Positions 47,071 to 55,694 of a DNA stretch of 64,000 bases are shown one piece after another; the first letter of the stretch is position 1, and each line of letters begins with the position of its first letter. A model generated the notes under the pieces. It was not told the origin of the DNA. It made no database searches and was given only the letters and a program-made list of their open reading frames with translations. The translations under genes and the position numbers were made by a program. Origin of the DNA: Curtobacterium sp. TC1 (lineage in GTDB: Bacteria; Actinomycetota; Actinomycetes; Actinomycetales; Microbacteriaceae); NCBI RefSeq assembly GCF_019844075.1, contig NZ_CP081964.1, positions 1,488,001-1,552,000 of the forward strand, written 5' to 3'.

Positions 47071-49104
47071 ATGGACGTCCGCGAGACCACCCTGCAAGAG
47101 CTGTTCGGGGGACCGAAGCAGTACCTCGTCCCGCTCTACCAGCGGCCCTACGCGTGGGAGGCCCGCCAACGCGAGCGGCTCTGGGCCGACGTGCTGGAAC
47201 TCAGCGAGACCCGACGCACCGAGCCCGGTGCCACGCACTTCACCGGGTCGCTCGTGTTCTCGACCGGCACGGTCGTCCCGAGCGGCATGGAGTTCCTCGT
47301 GGTCGACGGCCAGCAGCGGTTGACGACGCTCTCGATCCTGCTCTGCGCCCTGCGCGACACGTTCCGGGAGCGCCGTCCGGAGTCGCCCGTGCTCGCCGAG
47401 AGCATCCACGAGCAGTACGTCGCCGATCGCTTCAAGCCCGGCGATGCCCGGCTCAAGCTCCTGCCGACCCAGGCGGACCGCGACGCGTACCGAAGCGTGG
47501 TCGACGGCGGTGCCGACGTGCCGGACGAGCCCGACGCGTCGGTGTCCGGCGTGCGCGACGCGTACACGTACTTCCGACGCGAGCTCGGCCGGGTCGACGA
47601 CCTCGAACTGACCCGCGACGCCGTCCTCGGCGGCCTGGTCTTCGTCTCGATCACCGCGAAGGACGAGGACAACGTCTACCGGATCTTCGAGTCCCTCAAC
47701 AACACGGGGATGCGGCTGACGCAGGGCGACCTGGTGCGCAACGACCTCTTCATGCGACTCGGGCACCGAGGTGAATCGGCCTACTCGTCGTGGTGGCTGC
47801 CGATGCAGCGTCGGCTCAGCGTGAACGACCTCGAGCTGCTCTTCTGGTTGGACGCCGTGGCCGAGGAACCACTGCTGAAACAGGGCGACATCTACAGCTC
47901 GCAGCAGGCCCGCCTGGCGGCGATGGACGACGAACAGATCCTGGCCGAGATCGAACGGTTCAGCCGACTGTCCGAGCACCTCATGCGCATCCGGGACCCG
48001 TCGCAGGAGTCCGACCCGACCGTCCGGAAGCACCTGCGGCACCTCGCCGAGTGGTCCTCCACCACGACCGTCCCGCTCACCCTGCGGCTGCTGTCCCGTC
48101 GTGCCGCCGGCACCAGTACCTCTGCCGAGGTCGCCGGGGCGCTCGCGACCCTCGAGGCGTACCTCGTCCGGCGCACCCTCGTCGGGCGGCCGGGGCAGGG
48201 ACTCAACCGGATCATCCTGCAGGCCTGCGGGGAACTCGACGACCGACCCGTCGACCAGGTGCTGCTCGACTACTTCTCCACCGGCCGGAAGCACTTCGCG
48301 ACCGACGAACAGGTGCGCGATGCGATCCGGACGCAGCCGTTCTACCTGCGCGGGCTCCGCAACCAGCAAAAGCTCATCCTGAAGTGGGTGCAGGAGGAGT
48401 TGAACCCCAACGAGCCGATCGACGTCGAACGGGCCACCATCGAGCACGTCCTGCCGCAGACGCTGACCCCGGACTGGCGGGCAGCGCTCGCCGCAGACCT
48501 CGACGGGGAGCCCGTCGACGTCGTGCACGAACGACTCGTCCACTCGCTCGGCAACCTGACGCTCACCGGGTACAACGCGACGCTCGGCAACCGCCCGTTC
48601 CCCGAGAAGCAGGAGGAGTACCGGCAGAGCAGCTTCACCGCCCTCAACCGGCTGCTGCTCGATGCGCCGGTGTGGGGGCGGACGCAGATCCTGGCACGGA
48701 GTGAGTGGTTCGCCGACCGCATCACCCGCCAGTGGACCGGCCCGAACGTGCGCGCCCGGTCGGTCGGCGGCCGCCGGGACTGGTCGATCGTGCACCGGGC
48801 GATCGCGGCCATCCCGGCGGGGCGCTGGACGTCGTACGGCGACCTCGCGGCCCTCATCGGCACGCACCCCGCTGCGGTCGGCGCGCACCTGGCGGGAACG
48901 CACATCCACGGGACACATCGGGTCCTGCAGGGGAGTGGCACCGTGGCGCCGGGGTTCCGCTGGCCGGACCCGGCGGACGGCCGCGATCCCCGGGCCGTCC
49001 TCGAGGCCGAGGGACTCGCTTTCTCGGCGAGCGGCGTCGCACGCGCTCGAGATCGGCTGTCGACCGCTGCGCTCGCGGCGCGGATCGGCCTCATCGACGA
49101 GTGA
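47071..49104 (+). CDS. DUF262-DUF1524 (GmrSD-like) protein with C-terminal alkyltransferase-like domain
   Basis: 677-residue multidomain protein. The N-terminal DUF262 (ParB-like/NTPase) domain has VPLYQRPYAW (20-29) and the diagnostic DGQQRLTT (79-86). DUF1524, an HNH-like nuclease domain, has IEHVLPQ (near 455) and HSLGNLTLTGYNATLGN. After about residue 565 comes a separate module, AIAAIPAGRWTSYGDLAALI...HRVLQGSG, that looks like the winged-helix of O6-alkylguanine transferases and ATL proteins; the active-site PCHR Cys is absent (GTHRVL), as in ATL. Relatives restrict modified phage DNA (type IV). The ATL part could read modified bases. Stand-alone gene after the bacteriocin locus. Confidence 0.85.
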   Translation: MDVRETTLQELFGGPKQYLVPLYQRPYAWEARQRERLWADVLELSETRRTEPGATHFTGSLVFSTGTVVPSGMEFLVVDGQQRLTTLSILLCALRDTFRERRPESPVLAESIHEQYVADRFKPGDARLKLLPTQADRDAYRSVVDGGADVPDEPDASVSGVRDAYTYFRRELGRVDDLELTRDAVLGGLVFVSITAKDEDNVYRIFESLNNTGMRLTQGDLVRNDLFMRLGHRGESAYSSWWLPMQRRLSVNDLELLFWLDAVAEEPLLKQGDIYSSQQARLAAMDDEQILAEIERFSRLSEHLMRIRDPSQESDPTVRKHLRHLAEWSSTTTVPLTLRLLSRRAAGTSTSAEVAGALATLEAYLVRRTLVGRPGQGLNRIILQACGELDDRPVDQVLLDYFSTGRKHFATDEQVRDAIRTQPFYLRGLRNQQKLILKWVQEELNPNEPIDVERATIEHVLPQTLTPDWRAALAADLDGEPVDVVHERLVHSLGNLTLTGYNATLGNRPFPEKQEEYRQSSFTALNRLLLDAPVWGRTQILARSEWFADRITRQWTGPNVRARSVGGRRDWSIVHRAIAAIPAGRWTSYGDLAALIGTHPAAVGAHLAGTHIHGTHRVLQGSGTVAPGFRWPDPADGRDPRAVLEAEGLAFSASGVARARDRLSTAALAARIGLIDE

Positions 49105-49114
49105 GCCGAAGCAC

Positions 49115-49162
49115 TGACGGTTCTGGTTCGCGATCGTCGGGGATCGTGAACCGGAACCGTCA
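49115..49162. terminator. Bidirectional hairpin
   Basis: 21-nt arms (49115-49135 and 49142-49162; key part TGACGGTTC..GATC), 19 of 21 paired, six-base loop, between the convergent DUF262 (+) and hypothetical (-) genes. Confidence 0.75.
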
Positions 49163-49167
49163 ACGTC

Positions 49168-49761
49168 TCAGTACTGCGGCCGGATCCAGTCCGTCGGTTG
49201 CACGAAGCGGGCGCGGGGCAGGACCTCGTCCGGCTCGGCGGTCCGCACGCTCGTGATGATCGTGGCCTCGCCGTACTCGTACGAACGGCGGGCGATGCCG
49301 TCTCGCTCGTCGATCACCAGCGTCGAGCGGAACGCCGGGTCCTCGCCGTGCTCGAAGGTCACCAGGATCGAGTGCTCGCCGACGTGCTGGACCAGGATCG
49401 GGTGGACGTCGTCCGAGGCGCGGCCCCACCGGAGCATCAGGTCGGGGACTGCCATCCGGACGACGGGAGACGAGACCATGCTCCGGGCGAACGACACCTC
49501 GATCGGGCCGTCGTCGGGCTCGTGCAGCACGCCGTCGCGGTAGGAGACCGGCTTGGCGCGCTGGCGGACCAAGGTCCAGGTCTGCGCGGCCTCATCGACG
49601 TCGACGCGGAACTGCGAGTACTTCTGCCGTGACTCCTGGTGGATGCCCTCGAGGACGTACCGGGCGGGTCGGCGGAGCGCGGCGAGCTCCTCGGCGATCG
49701 CGGGGCCGTCGGGCCGGGGGAGGAGTTCGTCGAAACGCACGCTGTCAGCATGGCGCACCAC
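49168..49761 (-). CDS. Hypothetical protein, 197 residues
   Basis: Soluble, acidic protein without signal or membrane segment and with no domain I recognise. Predicted mostly beta strand in the middle (VSYRDGVLHEPDDGPIEVSF, then HSILVTFEHGEDPAF). An in-frame GTG at 49740 (VRFDELLPRPDG) is a possible shorter start, since no Shine-Dalgarno precedes the ATG. The locus is flanked by defence-like genes but nothing ties it to them. Confidence 0.65.
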   Translation of the reverse strand: MVRHADSVRFDELLPRPDGPAIAEELAALRRPARYVLEGIHQESRQKYSQFRVDVDEAAQTWTLVRQRAKPVSYRDGVLHEPDDGPIEVSFARSMVSSPVVRMAVPDLMLRWGRASDDVHPILVQHVGEHSILVTFEHGEDPAFRSTLVIDERDGIARRSYEYGEATIITSVRTAEPDEVLPRARFVQPTDWIRPQY

Positions 49762-49785
49762 GCGCAGTGGACGTCACCCCGTGAC

Positions 49786-49827
49786 GGACTGGAGGCCCGT
49801 GGCGGCCTGGCGCCGTGCCTCCCGTCC
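49786..49827. repeat. GGAC/GTCC-ended palindromic element, copy B
   Basis: Arms GGACTGGAGGC (49786-49796) and GCCTCCCGTCC (49817-49827), 10 of 11 paired. It lies in the divergent gap between the hypothetical gene and the oxidoreductase, and resembles 47002-47043; similar arm pairs occur inside the helicase gene at 59200-59258. Confidence 0.45.
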
Positions 49828-49879
49828 GATCGCGGGTCGCGTCAGGTTGCGTCAAGCAACGTCCGCGTAGACCGGGAGG

Positions 49880-50812
49880 ATGCAGGTCGTCGGAGTCGAA
49901 CAGTTCGGAGGGCCGGAGGCCCTCGCAATCCACGAGATGCCGGAGCCGCACGCCGGCGCGGGGTCCGTGCGGATCCGGGTGCAGGCGTTCGCCGTGAACC
50001 CGACCGATACAGGGGTGCGTGCCGGGGAGCGGGACAGCTCGCAGGCCTCACCGCCGTACGTGCCCGGGATGGACGCCGCCGGCGTCATCGACGAGGTCGG
50101 GCCCGACGTCACCGGATGGCAGGTCGGCGACGAGGTCATGGCGATCGCGCTGCCGCTCACCGCCCACGGTGGCGCCTACGTGCAGGAGCTCGTCGCGCCG
50201 GTTGGGTCGTTCACGCGGATCCCTCGTGGGACGTCGCTTCCGCTTGCCGCCACAGTGCCGATGAACGGGCTGACGGCGTTGCAGATCCTGTCGCACGCCT
50301 CGCTCGCGCCGGGACAGACGCTCGCCGTGACCGGGGCCGCTGGGCTGCTCGGGAACTACGTGGTGCAGCTGGCGAAGGCCGCCGGGATGATCGTGATCGC
50401 GGATGCAGCTGAGAAGGACGAGGCGCTGGTGCGGTCGCTCGGGCCGGACCACATCGTGCCGCGCGGCGATGGGTTCGCCGCCGCTGTGCGTGCGCTCGTG
50501 CCGGACGGGGTCGATGCGCTCGCCGATGCTGCGGTGCAGCGTGGGGTCGTCGTCGATGCCGTTCGCGACGGCGGAGTGTTCTTCGACGTGCGTGGGTGGC
50601 AGGGCGACGGGGCTCGGGGGATCGAGTTCGTGCGGGTCATGGTGTTCTCGGAGTACCGGTCGTTCGACAAGCTCGAGCAGCTGCGGCACGCGGTGGAGAG
50701 TGGGACGTTGACGCCGCGGGTGGCGGAGGTGCTGCCGGCTGCGCGGGCTGGGGAGGCGCATGAGCGGTTGGAGGCTGGGGGAACGCGGGGGAGGTTCGTG
50801 CTGACTTGGTGA
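49880..50812 (+). CDS. Zinc-independent MDR-type NADPH oxidoreductase (quinone oxidoreductase-like)
   Basis: 310-residue medium-chain dehydrogenase. The GroES-like N-terminal domain (about 1-120) lacks the zinc-binding cysteines; the cofactor motif is TGAAGLLGNYVVQLAKAAG. The start MQVVGVEQFGGPEAL is typical of the family. GGAGG lies immediately before the ATG, closer than an ideal RBS, so leaderless translation is possible. Likely reduces small enones or quinones; substrate unknown. Confidence 0.88.
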   Translation: MQVVGVEQFGGPEALAIHEMPEPHAGAGSVRIRVQAFAVNPTDTGVRAGERDSSQASPPYVPGMDAAGVIDEVGPDVTGWQVGDEVMAIALPLTAHGGAYVQELVAPVGSFTRIPRGTSLPLAATVPMNGLTALQILSHASLAPGQTLAVTGAAGLLGNYVVQLAKAAGMIVIADAAEKDEALVRSLGPDHIVPRGDGFAAAVRALVPDGVDALADAAVQRGVVVDAVRDGGVFFDVRGWQGDGARGIEFVRVMVFSEYRSFDKLEQLRHAVESGTLTPRVAEVLPAARAGEAHERLEAGGTRGRFVLTW

Positions 50813-50847
50813 CCCTCACTTTTCACGCGACTTGAGCAAGTCCTCGT

Positions 50848-51390
50848 TCAGCCCAGGGCGACGCCCTTCCTGCGGTTGCACGGTCCGCAGAGCACCTGCA
50901 GGTTCTCCGGCTCGTTGCTGCCACCCCTGGAGAACGGGATGATGTGGTCGAACTGGAGCTCCGACGTCGTACCGCACCAGTTGCAGCGGCCACCATCGCG
51001 GGCCCACACCAGCTCCTGGATGTCTCGGGGAACTGCTCCGCGACGGCGCTGCACGGGCTCGACCGGGCTGTTCGCGATCGTGTGCGCGCGGGCGATGGTG
51101 GCGGCCTGTCGGCGGTCTCGGGTCTCGAGTAGGGCGAAGACCTGTTCAGACAGCAAGCCGTCGTTGTCCCAGAACCAGCGGCCCCGGAACCACCAGTACT
51201 GCCGTTCCTTGACTCGGCCGATCTTGACCGGGCGGTCGTCCGACGTCGCGAACGCAGCGCTGAGTTCGTCCTTCCGCAGCTTGGAACCGACGTAGTACGT
51301 GGACCGACCGACGGTGAGTTCGACCCGCCCCTTGCGCGTGAACACGTTCACGCGATGCCTCATCGATACGTTCTCAGCCCTACGCAGCAC
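50848..51390 (-). CDS. HNH endonuclease
   Basis: 180-residue protein with an unrecognised N-terminal half (about 1-120, containing WWFRGRWFWDNDG) and a C-terminal HNH nuclease: CNWCG, then LQFDHIIPFSRGG and LQVLCGPCNRRKG, with both zinc-binding CxxC pairs and the catalytic His present. The GTG at 51390 was chosen for its good upstream GAGGGG. It is head-to-head with the DnaQ-type exonuclease gene. It could be a restriction or mobile-element nuclease. Confidence 0.85.
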   Translation of the reverse strand: MLRRAENVSMRHRVNVFTRKGRVELTVGRSTYYVGSKLRKDELSAAFATSDDRPVKIGRVKERQYWWFRGRWFWDNDGLLSEQVFALLETRDRRQAATIARAHTIANSPVEPVQRRRGAVPRDIQELVWARDGGRCNWCGTTSELQFDHIIPFSRGGSNEPENLQVLCGPCNRRKGVALG

Positions 51391-51583
51391 GTGTTCCCCT
51401 CGGTCGCTGTCGTTTTCCGCCGACCATCATGGCGGGACGGCGAACTGGTCGGCTAGCACCCAGTTCGGGGAGGGCGGCCGCTCGCCTCACCCTCGAACGG
51501 GAACTCGCGGAGCGTCAGTGGGTGGCATCAAGATGGTTCCGCGGACCGGGGATGTCGTCCGCGCGCGCGACGAGGGGAAGACA
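51391..51583. promoter_or_regulatory. Divergent promoter region between HNH and exonuclease genes
   Basis: 193 bp with no gene; it must hold both promoters. I see no clear sigma-70 hexamers or operator palindrome. Confidence 0.3.
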
Positions 51584-52855
51584 ATGCACAACGGGTACGC
51601 CGTCATCGACCTCGAGACCACCGGGCTCGCCCCGTCGTACGGGCATCGGGTGATCGAGATCGGCATCGTGCACGTCGCACCGGACGGGGCGATCGAGCGC
51701 ACGTTCGAGACCGTCGTGAACCCGGGGCGCGACCTCGGGCCGGTGCACATCCACCAGATCCGCGGTGCCGACATGGTCGGGGCTCCCGCCTTCGCCGACA
51801 TCGCCGGTGATCTCGTCGACCGTCTGCGCGGACGAGTCGTGGTCGCCCACAACGCCGCCTTCGAGGCACGTTTCCTCCACGCCGAGTTCGAACGACTCGG
51901 CCATCGCTCGCCGTTCAAGCAGGCCAGCACTGCGCTCTGCACCATGCGACTCGCGCAGGAGTTCCTGCCCGGTTCCGGCCGGAAGCTCGCCGACTGCTGC
52001 AGCGCGTACGACATCGACCTCGTCGACGCGCACGAGGCGCTCGCCGACGCACGAGCCACCGCTCAGCTGCTCGGCGCCTACATCGGTTCCGCACCGCACG
52101 ATCCGCGGTGGGGAACGTGGGGCGAAGCCGCGGTCGGGCTGCAGTGGCCGGGCGTCCGCGGCACCGATCAGCCGTGGACCGCCCGTCGGCGCGGCGGCGC
52201 GACTGCCGAACGCAGTCGGGTCGACCGCGCGACGGACTTCCTGCCGGCGCTGGAGGGCAACACTGGCGCACTGCTGTACGCGGCCGTCCTCGACAGGGCG
52301 GTCTCCGGAGACATGCTCGCGGCGACGGACGCCGAACAGGTCAACGAGTTCGCTGCGGAGTTCGGGCTCGGAGCTCCGATGCGGGCTGCTCTGCACCAGC
52401 AGTACTTCGGGGACCTCGTCGACGCCGTGTGGGCCGACGGCGTGCTGTCGATCCAGGACCACCTGCAGCTGGAGCGGGTTGCGCGCCTCCTCGGCGTGTC
52501 GAACGACCAGCTCGAGCGTGCGGTCCACGGCCGGCAGCCCGCGCGGATGGGCGCGAACTCGTTCTCGGCGGCACACATCGCTGATTCGGGGGATGCGACC
52601 GGTGCGATCGACCTCGACGAGAACAGCATCGTGACGCTCACCGGCGACATGCGACGTGGCCGGAACGAGATCGAGGCGGACCTCGCTCGACTCGGCATCC
52701 GAACCGCCCCGAACGTCACGAAGAAGACGACCGTGCTGATCGCGGCGGACGCGGACAGCCTTTCGGGGAAAGCCCGCAAGGCGCGGCAGTACGGGATCCC
52801 GATCATCGAGGAAGATGTCCTGGAAGGCGCGCTCGCGGCGGCGGCACGCGCCTGA
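51584..52855 (+). CDS. DnaQ-type 3'-5' exonuclease with TerB-like middle and BRCT C-terminus
   Basis: 423-residue protein. The DEDDh exonuclease domain (about 1-165) shows VIDLETTG (Asp/Glu), HNAAFEARFL and HEALADARAT. A helical middle region (about 225-310; AVWADGVLSIQDHLQLERVARLL) resembles TerB-type acid-helix repeats; this is tentative. The C-terminal 75 residues (IVTLTGDMRRGRNEIEADLA... TTVLIAADADSLSGK) read as a BRCT domain. ATG at 51584 has GAGGGG upstream. Not the replicative epsilon subunit, because of the extra domains; a role in DNA repair or phage defence is inferred from neighbours. Confidence 0.8.
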   Translation: MHNGYAVIDLETTGLAPSYGHRVIEIGIVHVAPDGAIERTFETVVNPGRDLGPVHIHQIRGADMVGAPAFADIAGDLVDRLRGRVVVAHNAAFEARFLHAEFERLGHRSPFKQASTALCTMRLAQEFLPGSGRKLADCCSAYDIDLVDAHEALADARATAQLLGAYIGSAPHDPRWGTWGEAAVGLQWPGVRGTDQPWTARRRGGATAERSRVDRATDFLPALEGNTGALLYAAVLDRAVSGDMLAATDAEQVNEFAAEFGLGAPMRAALHQQYFGDLVDAVWADGVLSIQDHLQLERVARLLGVSNDQLERAVHGRQPARMGANSFSAAHIADSGDATGAIDLDENSIVTLTGDMRRGRNEIEADLARLGIRTAPNVTKKTTVLIAADADSLSGKARKARQYGIPIIEEDVLEGALAAAARA

Positions 52856-52873
52856 TCTCACCATCGTCGGAGT

Positions 52874-52918
52874 GTCGGCCCGCAACTCCGATTACGCGAC
52901 GGAGTCGCGAGGCCCGAC
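52874..52918. terminator. Probable bidirectional terminator
   Basis: Imperfect hairpin pairing GTCGGCCCGCAACTCCG with CGGAGTCGCGAGGCCCGAC between the convergent exonuclease (+) and SNF2 helicase (-) genes. Confidence 0.5.
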
Positions 52919-52927
52919 GAGCGGGGC

Positions 52928-55615
52928 TCAGGCGGATCGGTTCTCGTCAGCCGCAGACTCCGGCGCTTCGCGCTGGGGCACTTCGGAGAGACGGGCGCGT
53001 TCTCCCGCGAGGACCTGGGTGATGAGCTGCGTCTCCGAGATGTCGAACGCCTGGACTGACGCGTGCGCGGTCTCGCTGACCGCCGCGAAGTCGGCGAACG
53101 TCTTCGACTTGCGGGCGAGCAGCCGCACGAGCGCAGCGTCGACGCCGTCCTCCGACAACAGGCGGTGCACCTGCACGGTGTCGAGCTGCCCCATCCGTCG
53201 TGCCCGGGCGATCGCCTGCCACTCCGTCGTGGGCTTCAACTGAGGCTCGCAGATGACGACGACCGAGGCGGCCTGGATGTTCAGACCCACTCCGCCGGCG
53301 ATGATCTGTGCGACGAGCACCGCTCCCGGGGCGGCAGCGGAGAACTCATCGACCATCGCTTGTCGCTCGGAGGGTGAGGTCGACCCGCTCAGCGGACCGA
53401 ACGTGACGCCGTCCACCGACCGGAGCACCGCCTGCAGGACAGCGCGGTAGTGCGAGAAGACGATCGTCTTCCTCCCGTTCGCGCGCGCTTCCTCGACCAC
53501 GTCGAGGAGCGACTGGACCTTGCTCGACGACGAGCCCTCGAGCATCGCGAGCTGCCGCATGCCGTGGAAGTCGCCGGCATCGACGGCCGCGACGTACCGG
53601 TCGGCCTCGACCTGCGTCAGGTCCGTCCACTCCTCGACCTCCACCAGCTCCGGGAGCTCCGTGAGGACGTCCGCTTGGCTCCGACGCAGGTACACCGGGG
53701 CGATCTGCTTCCGGAAGGTCAGCGGGCTGTCGTCGCCGCCGTCCACGACGAGGTCCGGTCGGATGTGGTCGATGAGGACGCGGAACTCCTCGACTCGGTT
53801 CTCCAGCGGCGTGCCGGACATGAGCAGGACCCGCTCCGAGCGTTCGAGCAGCGCTCTGGTGTTCTTCGTGCGCTTCGCATCCGGGTTCTTGACGTAGTGC
53901 GCCTCGTCGACGATCACCGTGGCGAATCCGAGGTCCTCGGGGACCTGGGTCCGCACCCATCCGAGGGTCTCGAACGTGGTGACGGCGACGCCACCGGCGG
54001 CAAGCCAGTCGGCGACGCCACGAGAACGTTCAGGCCCGTGCAGCCGGAAGGCGGGGACCGAGGTGTGCCGCTCGGTCTCCCGCAGCCAGTTCGCGACCAC
54101 CGCAGCGGGGCAGATGACGACGAAGTGCGGGAGAGAGCCGGTGGTCGTGGCAGCGATGTGCGCCAGGACGGCGAGGGCTTCGACGGTCTTGCCCAACCCC
54201 ATTTCGTCCCCGATGACGACCCGGTCCTGCACCAGGGCGAACGCCGCCCCGAAGCGCTGGTAGCCGCGCAGCGATGCCGACAGCAACGAGGTGTCCAGAC
54301 GGAACTGCTCGACCTGCTCGATGAGCCCTTCGGGGAGGAGCCCGCGACCGGCCGTCGTCGAGTCGGTGACCCCGATCTCGTCGAGCAACGCGAAGTAGCT
54401 CGCCGGGCGATCCAGGAAGTCGCTCCAGTCGTCCGTCGTCGCGACCCGGTCCCGGTCACCGACGACGGCGATCGCACGCTGCCGGGCGTCGTCGACGTCC
54501 ACCTCGATTCGCTCAGCTGCGCCTTCGGCAGGGTTGAAGGAGCCGGATGCGAGAGCACCGGGTTGGTGGACGATGCCGAGGACCGCGCCCCGCGACACCG
54601 CATCCGCGATCGGGGTGAGTTCCTCGACCAAGGACGCGGTGTGCTCGCCAGCGCCGAACTTGGCTGCTTCCCAGCGGCGGAGTGACGAGACCAGGGCGAC
54701 GCTCGCCGTGTCCTGACACCGCGCATCGATCTGCACCGCTGCCCCGTCGAGCGCTGCGTCCTGCAGGGACCGGGCGGCGGCGTTGATGCGAGCCGCGGTG
54801 GTCTCACCGATCCCGGGGAGCTGCCCGGCGACGACCGGGGAACGGAGGAGATCGCCGACCGTGCTGATGCCGGCGTCACGAACGGCACCGAGGCGGAGCT
54901 GGTCTCGGGTGACGTCGCGCAGCCGATCGATGTCCATGCCGCGGAGTTCGCGTCGGGCCGCGTCGGAACGGACGCGGTGACTGGCATCCAGGACGCTCGC
55001 TCGCGCGGCGCGCTCCGTGTCGATCACGGTCCGGAGCGTCTCGACCGTCGTGGGCAGGTGCGCCATCGCGCCGAGGTCGAGCAGCGCTGCTGGGCCGAGG
55101 TCCTTGGTGGCGGTGAGGAGCGGCCCGTCGGTCTCGAGGAGCGCCTCCACCGTCAGGTCGGCACCACGGCGATGACGGGTGTCGAGCGCTTTGAGCGTGC
55201 GCACGGCACCGGTCTCCTCCAGCCACGCGTGGGTCGTCGTGAGGAACTGCTCGGCGCGGACACCGGCTGCACGGCGGTCTCTGCCCGCGAGCAAGCCGGC
55301 GATGCCGGACGCGGCGCGGTCGTCCTCGAGCGCCGCCGGTACGTCCGTCGTGAGCACCGTCACGACGGAATCGGCGTGGAGATCGGTGCGGGGGAGTCGC
55401 GCGGCGTCGGCGAGTGCCGAAGCCAGACCGCCGTCGTCCGCGCGCAGCGGGAGCACCGAGCACGACAGCGCTGGACCGCGCACCGTGAAGCGACGGCCGA
55501 GCAGCTCCGCGCGAGCCGAGGCGGCGGCGTCCTCCACGGACGCACGATGGCGTCGTACCTCAGCTGCGACCTCCGCCAGCACCTGCAGCCGCTCGCGGAT
55601 CACTCTCTCGACCAT
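52928..55615 (-). CDS. SNF2-family DEAD/DEAH helicase
   Basis: 895-residue protein. An N-terminal region with coiled coil (about 1-35) and a helix-hairpin-helix-like motif (about 246-280, LPGIGETTAARI) precedes the SNF2 motor: Walker A GDEMGLGKT (469-477), DEAH box (570-573, VIVDEAHYVKN), MSGTPLENR, and helicase-C motifs TIVFSHYRAV and QAIARARRMGQ. Such motors translocate on double-stranded DNA. It is the last gene of a four-gene minus-strand operon after a 79-bp gap, with GGGGAGGG before its ATG. Confidence 0.9.
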   Translation of the reverse strand: MVERVIRERLQVLAEVAAEVRRHRASVEDAAASARAELLGRRFTVRGPALSCSVLPLRADDGGLASALADAARLPRTDLHADSVVTVLTTDVPAALEDDRAASGIAGLLAGRDRRAAGVRAEQFLTTTHAWLEETGAVRTLKALDTRHRRGADLTVEALLETDGPLLTATKDLGPAALLDLGAMAHLPTTVETLRTVIDTERAARASVLDASHRVRSDAARRELRGMDIDRLRDVTRDQLRLGAVRDAGISTVGDLLRSPVVAGQLPGIGETTAARINAAARSLQDAALDGAAVQIDARCQDTASVALVSSLRRWEAAKFGAGEHTASLVEELTPIADAVSRGAVLGIVHQPGALASGSFNPAEGAAERIEVDVDDARQRAIAVVGDRDRVATTDDWSDFLDRPASYFALLDEIGVTDSTTAGRGLLPEGLIEQVEQFRLDTSLLSASLRGYQRFGAAFALVQDRVVIGDEMGLGKTVEALAVLAHIAATTTGSLPHFVVICPAAVVANWLRETERHTSVPAFRLHGPERSRGVADWLAAGGVAVTTFETLGWVRTQVPEDLGFATVIVDEAHYVKNPDAKRTKNTRALLERSERVLLMSGTPLENRVEEFRVLIDHIRPDLVVDGGDDSPLTFRKQIAPVYLRRSQADVLTELPELVEVEEWTDLTQVEADRYVAAVDAGDFHGMRQLAMLEGSSSSKVQSLLDVVEEARANGRKTIVFSHYRAVLQAVLRSVDGVTFGPLSGSTSPSERQAMVDEFSAAAPGAVLVAQIIAGGVGLNIQAASVVVICEPQLKPTTEWQAIARARRMGQLDTVQVHRLLSEDGVDAALVRLLARKSKTFADFAAVSETAHASVQAFDISETQLITQVLAGERARLSEVPQREAPESAADENRSA

Positions 55616-55694
55616 CGCCGCCCTCCCCGGTTGTCGGTCTCATCGTGGCACGGGACCCCGACATCGCTGTCCTCGGGACGCTTGGTGCGGCGGA

